A stretch of 64,000 bases of DNA from Methanoregulaceae archaeon (GTDB lineage: Archaea; Halobacteriota; Methanomicrobia; Methanomicrobiales; Methanospirillaceae), in assembly GCA_015660885.1 (NCBI GenBank), contig JACTUB010000011.1, positions 26,789 to 90,788 of the forward strand, written 5' to 3'. Every line of letters begins with the position of its first letter. The first letter of the stretch is position 1. The position numbers and the translations under genes are program-made. The notes beneath the pieces are model-generated. The model did not search any database and was not told the origin of the DNA. It worked only from the letters and a program-made list of their open reading frames with translations. Shown here piece after piece: positions 8,927 through 16,902 of the stretch.

Positions 8927-9745
8927 ATGACCACGATACTTGTTGACCAGGATCTTTGCACCCGGTGCGGGATCTGCTCTGTTGTCTGCCCGATGACGAT
9001 TGTTGAACCTGCCGGTGAAAACACCTTTCCCACGGTTATGGATGCCAAAGCCGGGATGTGTATCCAGTGCGGGCACTGCGAGGTCTCCTGCCCGTCGCAG
9101 GCACTCCTCTTAAACGTCCGCCCTGACGAGAAAGTGCCTCTGCCGGGCGGTGCCGGCATTATATCTCCCGACGATATGGCATTCTATCTCAGGAAACGCC
9201 GGTCCGTGCGGCACTTTACGAACGATCCTGTACCGAAAAAGAAGATAGAGCAGGTTCTCGACATCGCCCGGTACGCCGCATCGGGAGGAAACGGGCAGCC
9301 GGTGCAGTGGATCGTTGTGCATGACCCAAAGACAGTGAAAAAGATTGCCGGGCTGACCATCGGGTGGATGAAGACCCTGGCAAATTCCCCTCACCCGATG
9401 AGCGGTTATGTGCCGGTGCTGATCGGAGCGTGGGAAAGCGGACACGATGTCATCTGCCGGAACGCCCCGCACCTGCTCTTTGCCCACCTACCGGATGGCA
9501 ATCCTATCGCATCTGTCGATGCCATCATTGCCCTCACGCATTTCGATATCGCGGCACCGGCATTTGGGATCGGGACGTGCTGGGCGGGTTTTGTCGCCAT
9601 GGCAGCTGCGTCTTACAAACCGATTCAACAGGAAATCGGTCTTCCCGCGGGAAGGAAATGTGCTTATGCGATGATGTTTGGCACCCCGCGATACACAGTC
9701 TACGGGATCCCGCGACGGAAGCCCCTTGAGGTAACGTGGCGGTAA
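8927..9745 (+). CDS. Ferredoxin-nitroreductase fusion flavoprotein
   Basis: 272 residues. The N-terminal 60 residues hold two 4Fe-4S ferredoxin motifs, CTRCGICSVVCP and CIQCGHCEVSCP; the rest is a nitroreductase FMN domain beginning RRSVRHFTNDPVP and containing YAASGGNGQPVQW. The fusion would pass electrons from clusters to FMN to reduce a nitro, quinone or similar substrate in the cytoplasm. A flavoprotein gene follows 15 nt downstream, and a divergent HxlR regulator precedes it, suggesting a redox- or toxin-response unit. Confidence 0.9.
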   Translation: MTTILVDQDLCTRCGICSVVCPMTIVEPAGENTFPTVMDAKAGMCIQCGHCEVSCPSQALLLNVRPDEKVPLPGGAGIISPDDMAFYLRKRRSVRHFTNDPVPKKKIEQVLDIARYAASGGNGQPVQWIVVHDPKTVKKIAGLTIGWMKTLANSPHPMSGYVPVLIGAWESGHDVICRNAPHLLFAHLPDGNPIASVDAIIALTHFDIAAPAFGIGTCWAGFVAMAAASYKPIQQEIGLPAGRKCAYAMMFGTPRYTVYGIPRRKPLEVTWR

Positions 9746-9760
9746 CGGCAGGTAATTTCC

Positions 9761-10410
9761 ATGACAAAAGTAATCGCAATCAACGGAAGCCCGAGAAAAA
9801 AATGGAATACCGCGACCCTGCTCCAGAACGCCCTTGACGGCGCTGCCTCGCAGGGTGCGGAGACGGAACTGGTCCATCTTTATGATCTCGTCTATACCGC
9901 TGCACGAGCTGCTTTGCCTGTAAGCTGAAAGACGGGAAGAGCTACGGGAAATGCGCCGTGCAGGATGGACTGACTCCTGTTCTTGAAAAGATACCCGGTG
10001 CCGATGCGCTCATCCTCGGCTCGCCTATCTATTTCGGAACCGTGACCGGGGAGATGCGGAGTTTTATGGAGCGGCTCCTCTTCCCGTACCTTGCCTACAC
10101 AAATCCCATGTCGTCCCTCTTTGTGAAGAAGATAGGGACTGCGTTCATCTACACGGTGAACGTATCGGAACAACAGATGAAGGATTATCACTACACTGTC
10201 CATACTGCTCTGAATGAAAGCGTCCTTAACCGTACGTTCGGGCACGCCGAATCCCTCTTCTCTTTCGAGACGCTCCAGTTCGAGGACTACAATAAGGTCG
10301 TATTCAACTATTTCGACCCGGAGGAGAGGAAGGAGCGGCGCAGGACCGTTTTCCCGCAGGACTGCAGGCGGGCGTTTGAACTGGGAGCACGGCTGGGAAA
10401 ATCCCGGTGA
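9761..10410 (+). pseudogene. Iron-sulfur flavoprotein (flavodoxin fold), frameshifted
   Basis: The first frame from ATG 9761 encodes the flavodoxin-like FMN-binding start KVIAINGSPRKKWNTATLL and runs to a TGA at 9926. Losing one G near 9898-9900 explains this: with one base added, the reading becomes TGCTSCFACKLKDGKSYGKC and continues to the stop at 10410. The C-T-S-C-F-A-C cluster is the iron-sulfur motif of this family, and ILGSPIYFGTVTGEMRSF is the second flavin loop. The downstream frame alone can start at GTG 9958 but would lack FMN site and cluster. Probably co-transcribed with the nitroreductase. Confidence 0.8.
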
Positions 10411-10546
10411 GCCGGGTGCCGTTGGTGTCATAAACACCCTTGTTCCAGGATAGGAGATCCCGGACACCGGGTGGCAGAGGCATTGCATCCTGAGTGGTAA
10501 GGAGCCGCACATTATGGGGAACACCGTGTTCCCCGGAATGTACGGC

Positions 10547-10714
10547 TCAGGCCTCTTTTGCGATCTTAAAGAACATGCCGACGGGAATAGTTTCGAATGT
10601 CTCGGTCCGGACAGTCCCGGTTAGCGATCGGCGTTTTCCGTTCTCCTGAAACGCCGGGCCTTGAAATAAAGGTGAAAAACGGAAAAGCCCGGTTCTTCTG
10701 TCGGCTTTCATCAT
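10547..10714 (-). CDS. Possible small ORF or gene remnant
   Basis: A 55-codon frame starts in an ATGA overlap with the lipoprotein gene stop (10711-10713) and ends at TGA 10547. Its C-terminal part, VRTETFETIPVGMFFKIAKEA, reads like the end of a real protein, while the first 25 residues are low in character. It may be a remnant of a longer gene whose front is lost, or a tiny co-translated peptide. No family recognised. Confidence 0.25.
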   Translation of the reverse strand: MMKADRRTGLFRFSPLFQGPAFQENGKRRSLTGTVRTETFETIPVGMFFKIAKEA

Positions 10715-11277
10715 TTCGGTACTATGTCCAGAAATCCCCCGAGCTGCTGTAACTTATCCGTGACGTTCATGGAGGTTCCCGCAAGGGATGTCACAGGAAT
10801 AAGAGCTTTAAAATCGGTTGCCTGGAATTGCCTGCTCTCCTCAAATCGTTTTTCGAACGAAGTCACCTTTACATCAATGAATGCTGAGCCATTGACTTTG
10901 AGTGTAATGGATCCTTTCCGGACAAGCGATCCCACTGCCTGAAATGCCGGGATATTTCCGATGGTTACGGGTATTGTTATCGTTGTGTTCCCGTTCTCCT
11001 TCACATCAATATCAGATCTTTCCCCGTGACCAAGGTAGTTTTCGGTATCATCAAGGTAATACACATCAAACGCAACCCTGTTGAGTTTTGCCCCGATGGG
11101 ATTGGGATTGTTGATGACAACGGTCGTATTTACTGTCATTGTCATTAACGAGACATCCGATAATGCTATATCCTGTACCGAGACCACAGGTTCTTTAATT
11201 GGCGGCTCCATGCACCCGCCGATGAGGATGAACATGACAAAGAGCACGAAAACGCCGGAGAGGAGTTGATTCTTCAT
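10711..11277 (-). CDS. LEA14-like (LEA type 2) lipoprotein
   Basis: 188 residues. The signal peptide ends in a lipobox (LIGGC, residues 18-22). The mature protein has the WHy/LEA_2 pattern: VSVQDIALSDVSL, then TTVVINNPNPIGAKLNRVAFDVYY, ending in ITLKVNGSAFIDV. The N-P-N-P motif is a hallmark. These beta-sandwich proteins are linked to desiccation and stress and are common as lipoproteins in methanogens; biochemical role unknown. Promoter-proximal AT-rich sequence lies at 11280-11340. Confidence 0.85.
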   Translation of the reverse strand: MKNQLLSGVFVLFVMFILIGGCMEPPIKEPVVSVQDIALSDVSLMTMTVNTTVVINNPNPIGAKLNRVAFDVYYLDDTENYLGHGERSDIDVKENGNTTITIPVTIGNIPAFQAVGSLVRKGSITLKVNGSAFIDVKVTSFEKRFEESRQFQATDFKALIPVTSLAGTSMNVTDKLQQLGGFLDIVPK

Positions 11278-11378
11278 AATGAGAATTCATCCGATAAATC
11301 TAAATGTATCGGTGCGGATCCGGTTTCATATCAATGAATATGCGGCAAAATCACCAGGAAAAATAAATTATTACTTCA

Positions 11379-11627
11379 TTACTGAGCACAGAAGTAACCG
11401 ACTATGAGCTCGTATTTCGTAAATATCTCACATGCCGGACAATAGCAACTGATCGTTTTTACTTTTGACGGAACTGATGATTTTCCCCGTGCACAGAATA
11501 GTGCGTTGGGTGGAGACCCTGAAAGCTTGTTACCCTTGCAAGTCGGACAAGATCCACAATACTTCTTGCAAATCTCAAGGTTCTCACGAGTATCATCCAC
11601 TGTTTTAGCATCATCCATTGTTTTCAT
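11379..11627 (-). CDS. DUF2769-like Cys-rich protein
   Basis: About 82 residues with a paired Cys pattern: CKKYCGSCPTCKG, then FCARGKSS, then CYCPACEIFTKYEL and YFCAQ at the end. The FCARGKS element between two Cys clusters is typical of DUF2769, small methanogen proteins of unknown role, presumably metal binding. ATG 11627 with GGTGG upstream is preferred over GTG 11642. Confidence 0.75.
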   Translation of the reverse strand: MKTMDDAKTVDDTRENLEICKKYCGSCPTCKGNKLSGSPPNALFCARGKSSVPSKVKTISCYCPACEIFTKYELIVGYFCAQ

Positions 11628-11756
11628 GTTATTATCCACCACGGAGTAATAGAGCGAGGATATAATAATATTATTGCACCGTACACGATTTGCCAGACAA
11701 TAGCCGGAACAAGATCGATAACGTGATTCTAGTTCTTCAGATGAGGAGCACTCTTG

Positions 11757-11863
11757 TGCAATGCACTGGTGCCTCGCCAGACTTTATCATTCATCAGTAT
11801 AGTTATCGTGTACGGAAGATCCAAAATCCAAAATACCTACACATTGTATCGGGTCTTCCGCTT
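11757..11863 (+). repeat. Two-hairpin element, copy A (5'-shortened)
   Basis: First of three related elements. It shares with copies B (14144-14273) and C (46979-47108) the block TGCAATGCACTGGTGCC, then GCCAGACTTTATCATT and a terminal stem GGAAGATCC (11814-11822) / GGGTCTTCC (11851-11859). The 5' stem of B and C is not preserved here. The terminal stem ends 5 nt before tRNA-Cys, so in this copy the tRNA occupies the place where B and C have the small-protein start. Confidence 0.6.
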
Positions 11864-11864
11864 T

Positions 11865-11934
11865 GCCAGGGTGGCGGAAAGTCACGCGGTTGACTGCAGA
11901 TCAACATATCCCGGTTCGAATCCGGGCCCTGGCT
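11865..11934 (+). tRNA. tRNA-Cys (GCA)
   Basis: A complete cloverleaf of 70 nt folds by eye: acceptor GCCAGGG/CCCTGGC, D-stem GCG/CGC, anticodon arm GTTGA-CTGCAGA-TCAAC with anticodon GCA at 11896-11898, T-arm CCCGG-TTCGAAT-CCGGG, and discriminator T73, as expected for tRNA-Cys. No CCA is encoded and no intron is present. This tRNA is the likely substrate of the SepCysS encoded at 43205. Confidence 0.95.
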
Positions 11935-12017
11935 CTCTCCTCCTGTTGTTAGAACAACGATCATATTCGCGTTCTGTTAACCGCAGAGTTTCATGAAGTA
12001 ACCCGGAGAATCAGGCA

Positions 12018-12034
12018 AATATAAATTATTTTAA
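12018..12034 (+). promoter_or_regulatory. TATA box for a probably leaderless small gene
   Basis: The A/T-rich AATATAAATTATTTTAA lies about 25-30 nt before the ATG at 12051, the usual distance from TATA box to transcription start in archaea. No ribosome-binding site separates them, so the transcript is probably leaderless. Confidence 0.5.
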
Positions 12035-12050
12035 TAGATAGATTCGAACG

Positions 12051-12359
12051 ATGACAAATAGACTGTTTGATACTTGTACCCATTACCCTTCAGACCCGAT
12101 GACAGATGGCTTGACAAACGACGATCCATCCCGGAAACAGGGGCGTTTGAAGTGTGACTATTATGAATCGGTCTTATATCTCCGTAAGAGGAATTTACTG
12201 ATAAAATTTGACGGACTTTATTGGTACTGGTCATTGAAAAAGAGGAGTTGGATTTTAGACAAAAATCACGCAAAAGAGAATTGGAACATCAGGGATCTTA
12301 TTTACACATCGGAAAAAGAAGTAAAAAAATTTATTAAGAATAATTTCTTTATCTCTTGA
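12051..12359 (+). CDS. Small LIKFDG-family protein, copy A
   Basis: 102 residues. Residues about 46-70 (LRKRNLLIKFDGLYWYWS, then WILDKN) match the small proteins at 14303 and 47137; the remaining C-terminus (EKEVKKFIKNNFF) also matches the 47 kb copy. The DNA identity with that copy includes 34 consecutive bases (12192-12225 versus 47170-47203). Residues 1-45 are unique to this copy. No known domain, no membrane segment; aromatic-rich and charged, cytoplasmic. Function unknown. Confidence 0.7.
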   Translation: MTNRLFDTCTHYPSDPMTDGLTNDDPSRKQGRLKCDYYESVLYLRKRNLLIKFDGLYWYWSLKKRSWILDKNHAKENWNIRDLIYTSEKEVKKFIKNNFFIS

Positions 12360-12496
12360 TCAACCCCCGTTTTTTTAAATAACCACAATTGGTTGTGATT
12401 AAAATTAAAAATTAAACGGTTAAACGGTTAGTTGATAATTTTAGTTAAGACTTGCAGAGATTGGAAAGTACCTGTTTTTATCCGACACCTTAGGAA

Positions 12497-12564
12497 ATCA
12501 AGGTTAAACAGGGGATTTTGAACAACCGTAGAAAATTCTTTATAATCTTATATCAAGGTTAAAC
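12497..12564 (+). repeat. Direct repeat upstream of the FAS1 gene
   Basis: The 13-mer ATCAAGGTTAAAC occurs at 12497-12509 and again at 12552-12564, 55 nt apart, in the AT-rich region before the fasciclin lipoprotein gene; a TTAAACGG tandem lies at about 12411-12430. Such spaced repeats are compatible with a regulator-binding site, but no family can be named. Confidence 0.35.
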
Positions 12565-12599
12565 CATTCCTGTAAAAGCAGGATGTGGAGAATTCAGTC

Positions 12600-13247
12600 A
12601 TGGAGATAAAAAGTATTTTCCTTATTTTAGCAGTCCTGATCGCGGCGGGTGTACTGTTTGCGGGATGTGCTACCCAGAGCCCCGCCACAGTAACGCCAAC
12701 CCCGGTTTCCACGGTGACAACCGTAACAACAGCTGCGCCGATGACAACCGTAACAACAGCTGCGCCGGTGACATCCGTAACAACAGCTGCGCCGATGACA
12801 TCCGTAACAACAGCTGTACCCACCACCCAGGTGGGCATGATGAACATCGTTGAAACTCTCGCAGCTGATGGCCGGTTCACCACCCTGGTCACAGCATTGA
12901 AAGCGTCACACCTGGATGGCAACCTGAGTGGTCCCGGTCCCTTCACGGTCTTTGCCCCCACGGACGATGCTTTCAAGAAGCTCCCGGTGGGAACGGTCGA
13001 TTCCCTTCTCAAGGACCCCCAAGGGTATTACCTGAAGGAGATGCTGCTCTATCATGTAGTGAACAGGGAATTGATGGCCGCGGATATCATGAGACTCGGA
13101 ACAATAAATACACTCCAAGGACAGTCCCTCCTGATCAGCAGTGGCAATGGTGTAATTTTTGTTAATGGTGGTACAAAAATTATTACCCCCGATATCGTCT
13201 GCAACAATGGGGTGATTCAGGTCATCGACACCGTCCTGACCCCCTAA
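12600..13247 (+). CDS. Fasciclin (FAS1) domain lipoprotein
   Basis: A signal peptide with lipobox (LFAGC) is followed by a Thr/Ala/Pro linker built from four 9-residue repeats (TTVTTAAPM type) and a single FAS1 domain. The FAS1 signatures are GPFTVFAPTDDAFKKLP (H1) and LLYHVV (before H2), ending GVIQVIDTVLTP. FAS1 domains mediate adhesion at the cell surface. ATG 12600 has GGAG 10 nt upstream; GTG 12585 is an alternative. The single-domain, linker-anchored layout is common in Methanomicrobiales. Confidence 0.92.
   Translation: MEIKSIFLILAVLIAAGVLFAGCATQSPATVTPTPVSTVTTVTTAAPMTTVTTAAPVTSVTTAAPMTSVTTAVPTTQVGMMNIVETLAADGRFTTLVTALKASHLDGNLSGPGPFTVFAPTDDAFKKLPVGTVDSLLKDPQGYYLKEMLLYHVVNRELMAADIMRLGTINTLQGQSLLISSGNGVIFVNGGTKIITPDIVCNNGVIQVIDTVLTP
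12717..12824 (+). repeat. Four 27-bp tandem coding repeats
   Basis: Units begin at 12717, 12744, 12771 and 12798, each coding for T-(T/S)-V-T-T-A-(A/V)-P-(M/V/T). They form the linker between lipid anchor and FAS1 domain. The first three units differ by only a few bases, so unit number may vary between strains. Confidence 0.9.
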
Positions 13248-13498
13248 GCACAGGCAACAATAATCAGGATCCGAAAGACATTTCACATCATCAGGATCCA
13301 AAATTGATCCTCCCCTTTTTCACGATTTATATTTCATTGTAAAAAACCAATTCCAGTCCCGTATTTTATTGAGCGGACGTCATTTTTTTTAAAAAAGGGA
13401 TTTCCTATTCTGTTAAAATACAAAAAGCTCATATTCGTGTTCTGTAGTGAGGAAAAAGGTGGGGAAAGTTAGGATAATCCTCCCATACTTCTCTGAAA

Positions 13499-13708
13499 TT
13501 ATAGAATATGGAACACATAACGGAGAAGGCCAACAATGATAAAAATGATCCCTATCAGGACTCCTATCCCGCCAAATAAGTAGTAGAAATCAATTATCCC
13601 ACCACTTTCGTACGATGGTATTTTCAATTCTTTTCCTGATGGTATAGTCTCTTCTTCTACTGATGCTTTAGATTCTCCTTTACCTGATGGCTTAGATTTT
13701 TTTACCAT
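13499..13708 (-). CDS. Small single-span membrane protein
   Basis: 69 residues from ATG 13708, which has GGAG 9 nt upstream (the open frame continues to 13756). The first 40 residues are Lys/Ser/Glu-rich; one hydrophobic segment (GGIGVLIGIIFIIVGLL) fills the C-terminal third. A cytoplasmic charged tail and a C-terminal anchor are likely. No family recognised. Confidence 0.55.
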   Translation of the reverse strand: MVKKSKPSGKGESKASVEEETIPSGKELKIPSYESGGIIDFYYLFGGIGVLIGIIFIIVGLLRYVFHIL

Positions 13709-13756
13709 GATTTCTTTCTCCGTGATATGCTCTATGGATCCCATTCTACAAAGCAT

Positions 13757-14143
13757 TTACCCCACATACGCCCGGCAGCTGATATTACTGTGACCAGTAA
13801 GATGATTAAAAGAAAAGACTTCATATTCTCTCCTTTCTTTTAAACGAGAATACATTTTTCTTATTTTACATAAAACGCCTTCTCGATCGCACACACCTTC
13901 GTTTTTGGCAGGTTCGTGATGTTTTTATGGGTATGAATGGTGTGAAAATGATTACCCTGCATCTCTTTTGTCGATGTGGATACAGAACCCATCGTCCCAC
14001 AAGGGGCATTTTGACATATCGCATTGATCCAAAGCAGGTTTAAGATCCGCTCCAGTATTTATCCAGGAGATACTGGAAATTTTCTTTGAACACCAGTATG
14101 TTTTCACGATCTCTGAATTTTACTTTATCCTTTAATGGTTCGT
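13757..14143. other. Intergenic AT-rich stretch
   Basis: No convincing reading frame on either strand. It contains AT-rich tracts around 13800-13870 that could be promoter sequence for the gene at 13499, then sequence of no recognised type leading into element copy B; the last 40 nt (about 14100-14143) still align with the region before copy C. Confidence 0.4.
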
Positions 14144-14273
14144 GGCAAGGGGAGGCTGAAACTGTTTTATGCAATGCACCGGTGCCTTGCCAGATTTTAT
14201 TATTTCATCAGACAGGTTAATCGATTAAGGAAGATCCGAAATCCAGACAGAGACACATTTTATCGGGTCTTCC
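14144..14273 (+). repeat. Two-hairpin element, copy B
   Basis: Stem 1 pairs GGCAAGG (14144-14150) with CCTTGCC (14185-14191); stem 2 pairs GGAAGATCC (14229-14237) with GGGTCTTCC (14265-14273). The loop of stem 1 contains the palindrome GCACCGGTGC. Between the stems is the shared A/T block CAGATTTTATTATTTCA. The element ends 29 nt before the ATG of a small LIKFDG-family gene. Compared with copy C, stem 1 keeps pairing through a C/T change and stem 2 through an A/G change. Confidence 0.65.
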
Positions 14274-14302
14274 CCTTTAAAACGAGCATCGTGTGATAAC
14301 TC

Positions 14303-14554
14303 ATGGAAACAAAAACGCGGTATTTCGTGTTACCGGGACGATATAATTCTGGAAACCCGTTGCTGATAAAATTTGATGGTGACAGACAATATTGGTATTG
14401 TGATAACCAAAATTGGATTCTTGGCACATCCCTCTTGGAAGAGCATTGGCTTGATGGGCATCTCACACCTATTGTAGTGGAAGAAAGAAAAAGAATGATT
14501 GAAGAAGAATCAGAAATTGTTTTTAAAAATTCCAAAATTCAAATTAGAACTTAA
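14303..14554 (+). CDS. Small LIKFDG-family protein, copy B
   Basis: 83 residues. The core NPLLIKFDGDRQYWYCDNQN followed by WILG, LLEEHW and a Lys/Glu-rich tail matches copies at 12051 and 47137 (shared pattern LLIKFDG, YW-W/Y, WIL, (E)HW/HC). The C-terminus is longer and divergent. It lies 29 nt after the two-hairpin element, nearly the same distance as in copy C, with no Shine-Dalgarno sequence. Function unknown. Confidence 0.7.
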   Translation: METKTRYFVLPGRYNSGNPLLIKFDGDRQYWYCDNQNWILGTSLLEEHWLDGHLTPIVVEERKRMIEEESEIVFKNSKIQIRT

Positions 14555-14674
14555 CATTGACCGTATACTGTTATGGAAAATATAAAAGTCCCTGCTGTTG
14601 GCAAATCGTGATTGGAAATGCAGGGGTCAAAAATAATGAGATATTATTATGATAAATAATGAATTATTTTGTGC

Positions 14675-15238
14675 ATGAAATTTTATACCATTTGCATTCT
14701 GGGTATTCTATTTGATTGTATCTGGTCAGGAGGTTGCATTCAAGATAAGACTAATAACCAGAATGGTGCCATAACTGCACTTCCCACAAATCAAATCACT
14801 ACAAGTCCCACGATCGATGAAAAAATGTGGGAAACCGTCGTCGACAGTAAATACGTTCTCATTGCAACGGGTGGCGGTTTAAATGAGGTTTCTATCCCAG
14901 TCAGTCCAAATACAGCCTATCGTCTTAACGTAGATGGTGAGAAACCATTAGAGATTCAATTTTACTCCAATAAAGTATATCACTATAATGATCAAGGAGA
15001 GATAGCTGGTTATTCTTATGAGGACAGCAAAATATTTGCTCGTGGTGTCGTGTCATTTAATGAGATTGTTAAGACAAATTCTGCTCAAACAAATATATTG
15101 ATTCGCTGGGAATATCTCTCAACTGAATCCAATATTATTGGGACCTCTCAAAATGTTAAAGTAAAATTAGAACGCTATAAGGGTGAACCCACAATTTTTG
15201 CTGATACAACTGCGGCACCAGTAATTGGTCTAAGTTAG
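14675..15238 (+). CDS. Lipoprotein of unknown function
   Basis: 187 residues from ATG 14675 (a TTG at 14669 is also in frame). Signal peptide with lipobox (SGGC), then an Asn/Thr-rich linker and a beta-rich domain (SIPVSPNTAYRLNVDG, KPLEIQFYSNKVYHY). A+T-rich codon use sets it apart from the flanking housekeeping genes, as with the neighbouring small genes. No family recognised. Confidence 0.62.
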   Translation: MKFYTICILGILFDCIWSGGCIQDKTNNQNGAITALPTNQITTSPTIDEKMWETVVDSKYVLIATGGGLNEVSIPVSPNTAYRLNVDGEKPLEIQFYSNKVYHYNDQGEIAGYSYEDSKIFARGVVSFNEIVKTNSAQTNILIRWEYLSTESNIIGTSQNVKVKLERYKGEPTIFADTTAAPVIGLS

Positions 15239-15726
15239 GCTGATTATCTTTTTTGAACTGGCCGCAATCTACGCATAACCAACCGCGTTGTACGAAAGGA
15301 GAATGCACCCTTTTATAGAGTCTCTGCATTTTAGCACCGCATTTTTGATGATCACATGGTTGTGCAGGTTTTGTAGAGGGACGCTGCCTGCTTCTGAAAC
15401 AGCATCACTAACCACCTCTCACCAAATACCCTTCTGGATGTTAGTATTCTATTAAGCGGGAGCAGGGGGAGTACCGTCCCGATGGTCCGACAATCTGGTA
15501 CAGGAGGAAGAAATAAAAACTGATGAGAATCAGCCCGGCTCCATCAACCCACAGACCGGGTCGTACTGCCTGGGAACTGGTTAACAGAATCAATCCTTGT
15601 TCGTTTCGTAATCTGTTGATTCGCTGCTGGAAAAATCTTCCATCAAGAAGTATCCGCAGTCAGTACACATCCAGCCAAAACATAGTTGTTTCCTCGTTTA
15701 TACCTCCCGTACCTGCAGGCCAGGTA
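15239..15726. other. Gene-poor region with a possible micro-ORF
   Basis: No gene of normal size is supported. On the minus strand, 15670-15590 reads MCTDCGYFLMEDFSSSES and then a short acidic tail and a stop (26 residues), with a Cys-Gly-Tyr-Phe pattern reminiscent of a zinc ribbon end. This could be a micro-protein or the tail of a lost gene. The long plus-strand frame at 15523 is antisense to it and to the Mth938 gene and is not supported. Confidence 0.3.
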
Positions 15727-16017
15727 TCAGCAGGTCACATGAAGGATTGCCGTGAACTTCCGGGTCTCCGTGGCAAGGTCCTGGAGGATTTCCGGGGTAG
15801 GTTTGATCCGGGCCTTGTACCGCTCAAGTACAGCCTGTGCTTCCGGGGTCAGGGGCAGATCCCCGTACTGGCCGGTACCAATATAGACCACCTCCGGCTT
15901 TTCTCTTGTGAGGAATGTGAGTTCCTCCCCGGAAAGCGGCGTATGACCATATGAGCCTTTGAAGGGTTTTGAGAGTTTCTTCTGCCGTTTCGTTATCGTA
16001 TGATCCACATGGATCAC
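15727..16017 (-). CDS. Mth938-domain protein
   Basis: The segment YGHTPLSGEELTFL, then PEVVYIGTGQYGDLPLTPEA is characteristic of the Mth938 fold family (DUF498-related), small proteins of unknown function. The first canonical start is GTG 16017, but the conserved N-terminal strand continues in frame upstream (GFGWVETGGERYEHDVVIH) to about 16080 without any ATG, GTG or TTG before an in-frame TGA at 16084-16086. So either the start codon was mutated, there is an indel, or the product is short. Confidence 0.75.
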   Translation of the reverse strand: MIHVDHTITKRQKKLSKPFKGSYGHTPLSGEELTFLTREKPEVVYIGTGQYGDLPLTPEAQAVLERYKARIKPTPEILQDLATETRKFTAILHVTC

Positions 16018-16433
16018 AACATCGTGCTCGTACCTCTCCCCTCCTGTCTCAACCCATCCGAACCCTGTCTTCGTTGCGACACCTCAGGGAGTGATCCTCC
16101 TGCCGGCTAAATAGGTTTCTGCACATCGCCCTGACACCGGCCAACCCGCAAACCAACCCTCTGCACAATTCCCGGCAGGGCCCGGCATCCCGGTAATATC
16201 GAAGGTTGCATACCAGTCGCTGTGACGGTAGTTGCACCCCATTGGTGCCCTCTCTTTCCGACCTCGGTTTTATTCTCCGTCAGTATCCGTCATTGTCAAA
16301 TCTCGATCAGAATGGTCAAAACAGAGATTTTATTCGATGCACGATCCCGGCGCAAAATCCCGGATGAATAAGCATGGTGACCACGAGGGGCGTGTTGCGT
16401 AGTATGAAAACAGGGTAATCCCGGGTACGATCA

Positions 16434-16679
16434 TTACCCTCCATCAGGTACAGTTCCCACGAAATCCCGGATCTTCCCGGAGGCGTCAGGCCGGAGCGGC
16501 ACACCATGCCCGGGGAGCAGGAGATCGAAATCAAGGGCCGCGATCTTCCGGAGGGACTCGCGCTCCCGGGACATGTCCATCGTGAACTGCGGCGGGCCAC
16601 CGGTTACGGTTGAACCGTCATACCGGAGGATATCCCCGGAGAAAAAGGCCTTTGGATGCGGGCTATGTGGACGGAACAC
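16434..16679 (-). pseudogene. C-terminal remnant of an MBL-fold hydrolase
   Basis: This frame encodes only the end of a metallo-beta-lactamase fold: KAFFSGDILRY (metal-bridging Asp region), then a segment with FDLLLPGHGVPL (last metal His). The upstream HxHxDH part is missing, and sequence before 16679 is degenerate in all frames, with a run of nine G's at 16831-16839. A GTG at 16679 opens the frame but cannot give an active enzyme. Confidence 0.6.
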
Positions 16680-16902
16680 TCCCCCTACCAGTCCACTCCG
16701 GGTTCAGGGCCGTAACATCCCGTCAGTGACCGCCGGAGATAAACCCCGATCGGAGATCCAGAACGGGCCTTCTCTCCATTTTTCCGGGTTCCCTTCGCGG
16801 GAAGGGAATTCCGGATGGAGAGATTGTAAAGGGGGGGGGAGCAGGTCTCCTGTGGCGGCGGACCGGCTAACCTGAACCGTAAACAATCGGTAATGATCAG
16901 AT

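Noticed and set aside
9892..10524. 210-codon minus-strand frame
   Set aside because: Antisense to the iron-sulfur flavoprotein, whose frame is strongly supported by homology.
12717..12824. Regular 27-bp repeats as a CRISPR-like array
   Set aside because: Units are adjacent without spacers, in frame and encode a Thr/Ala/Pro linker.
16791..16840. Hairpin TTCCCTTC/GAAGGGAA and a run of nine G's
   Set aside because: Could be a terminator or slippage site, but no intact gene ends there; treated as part of the decayed MBL region.
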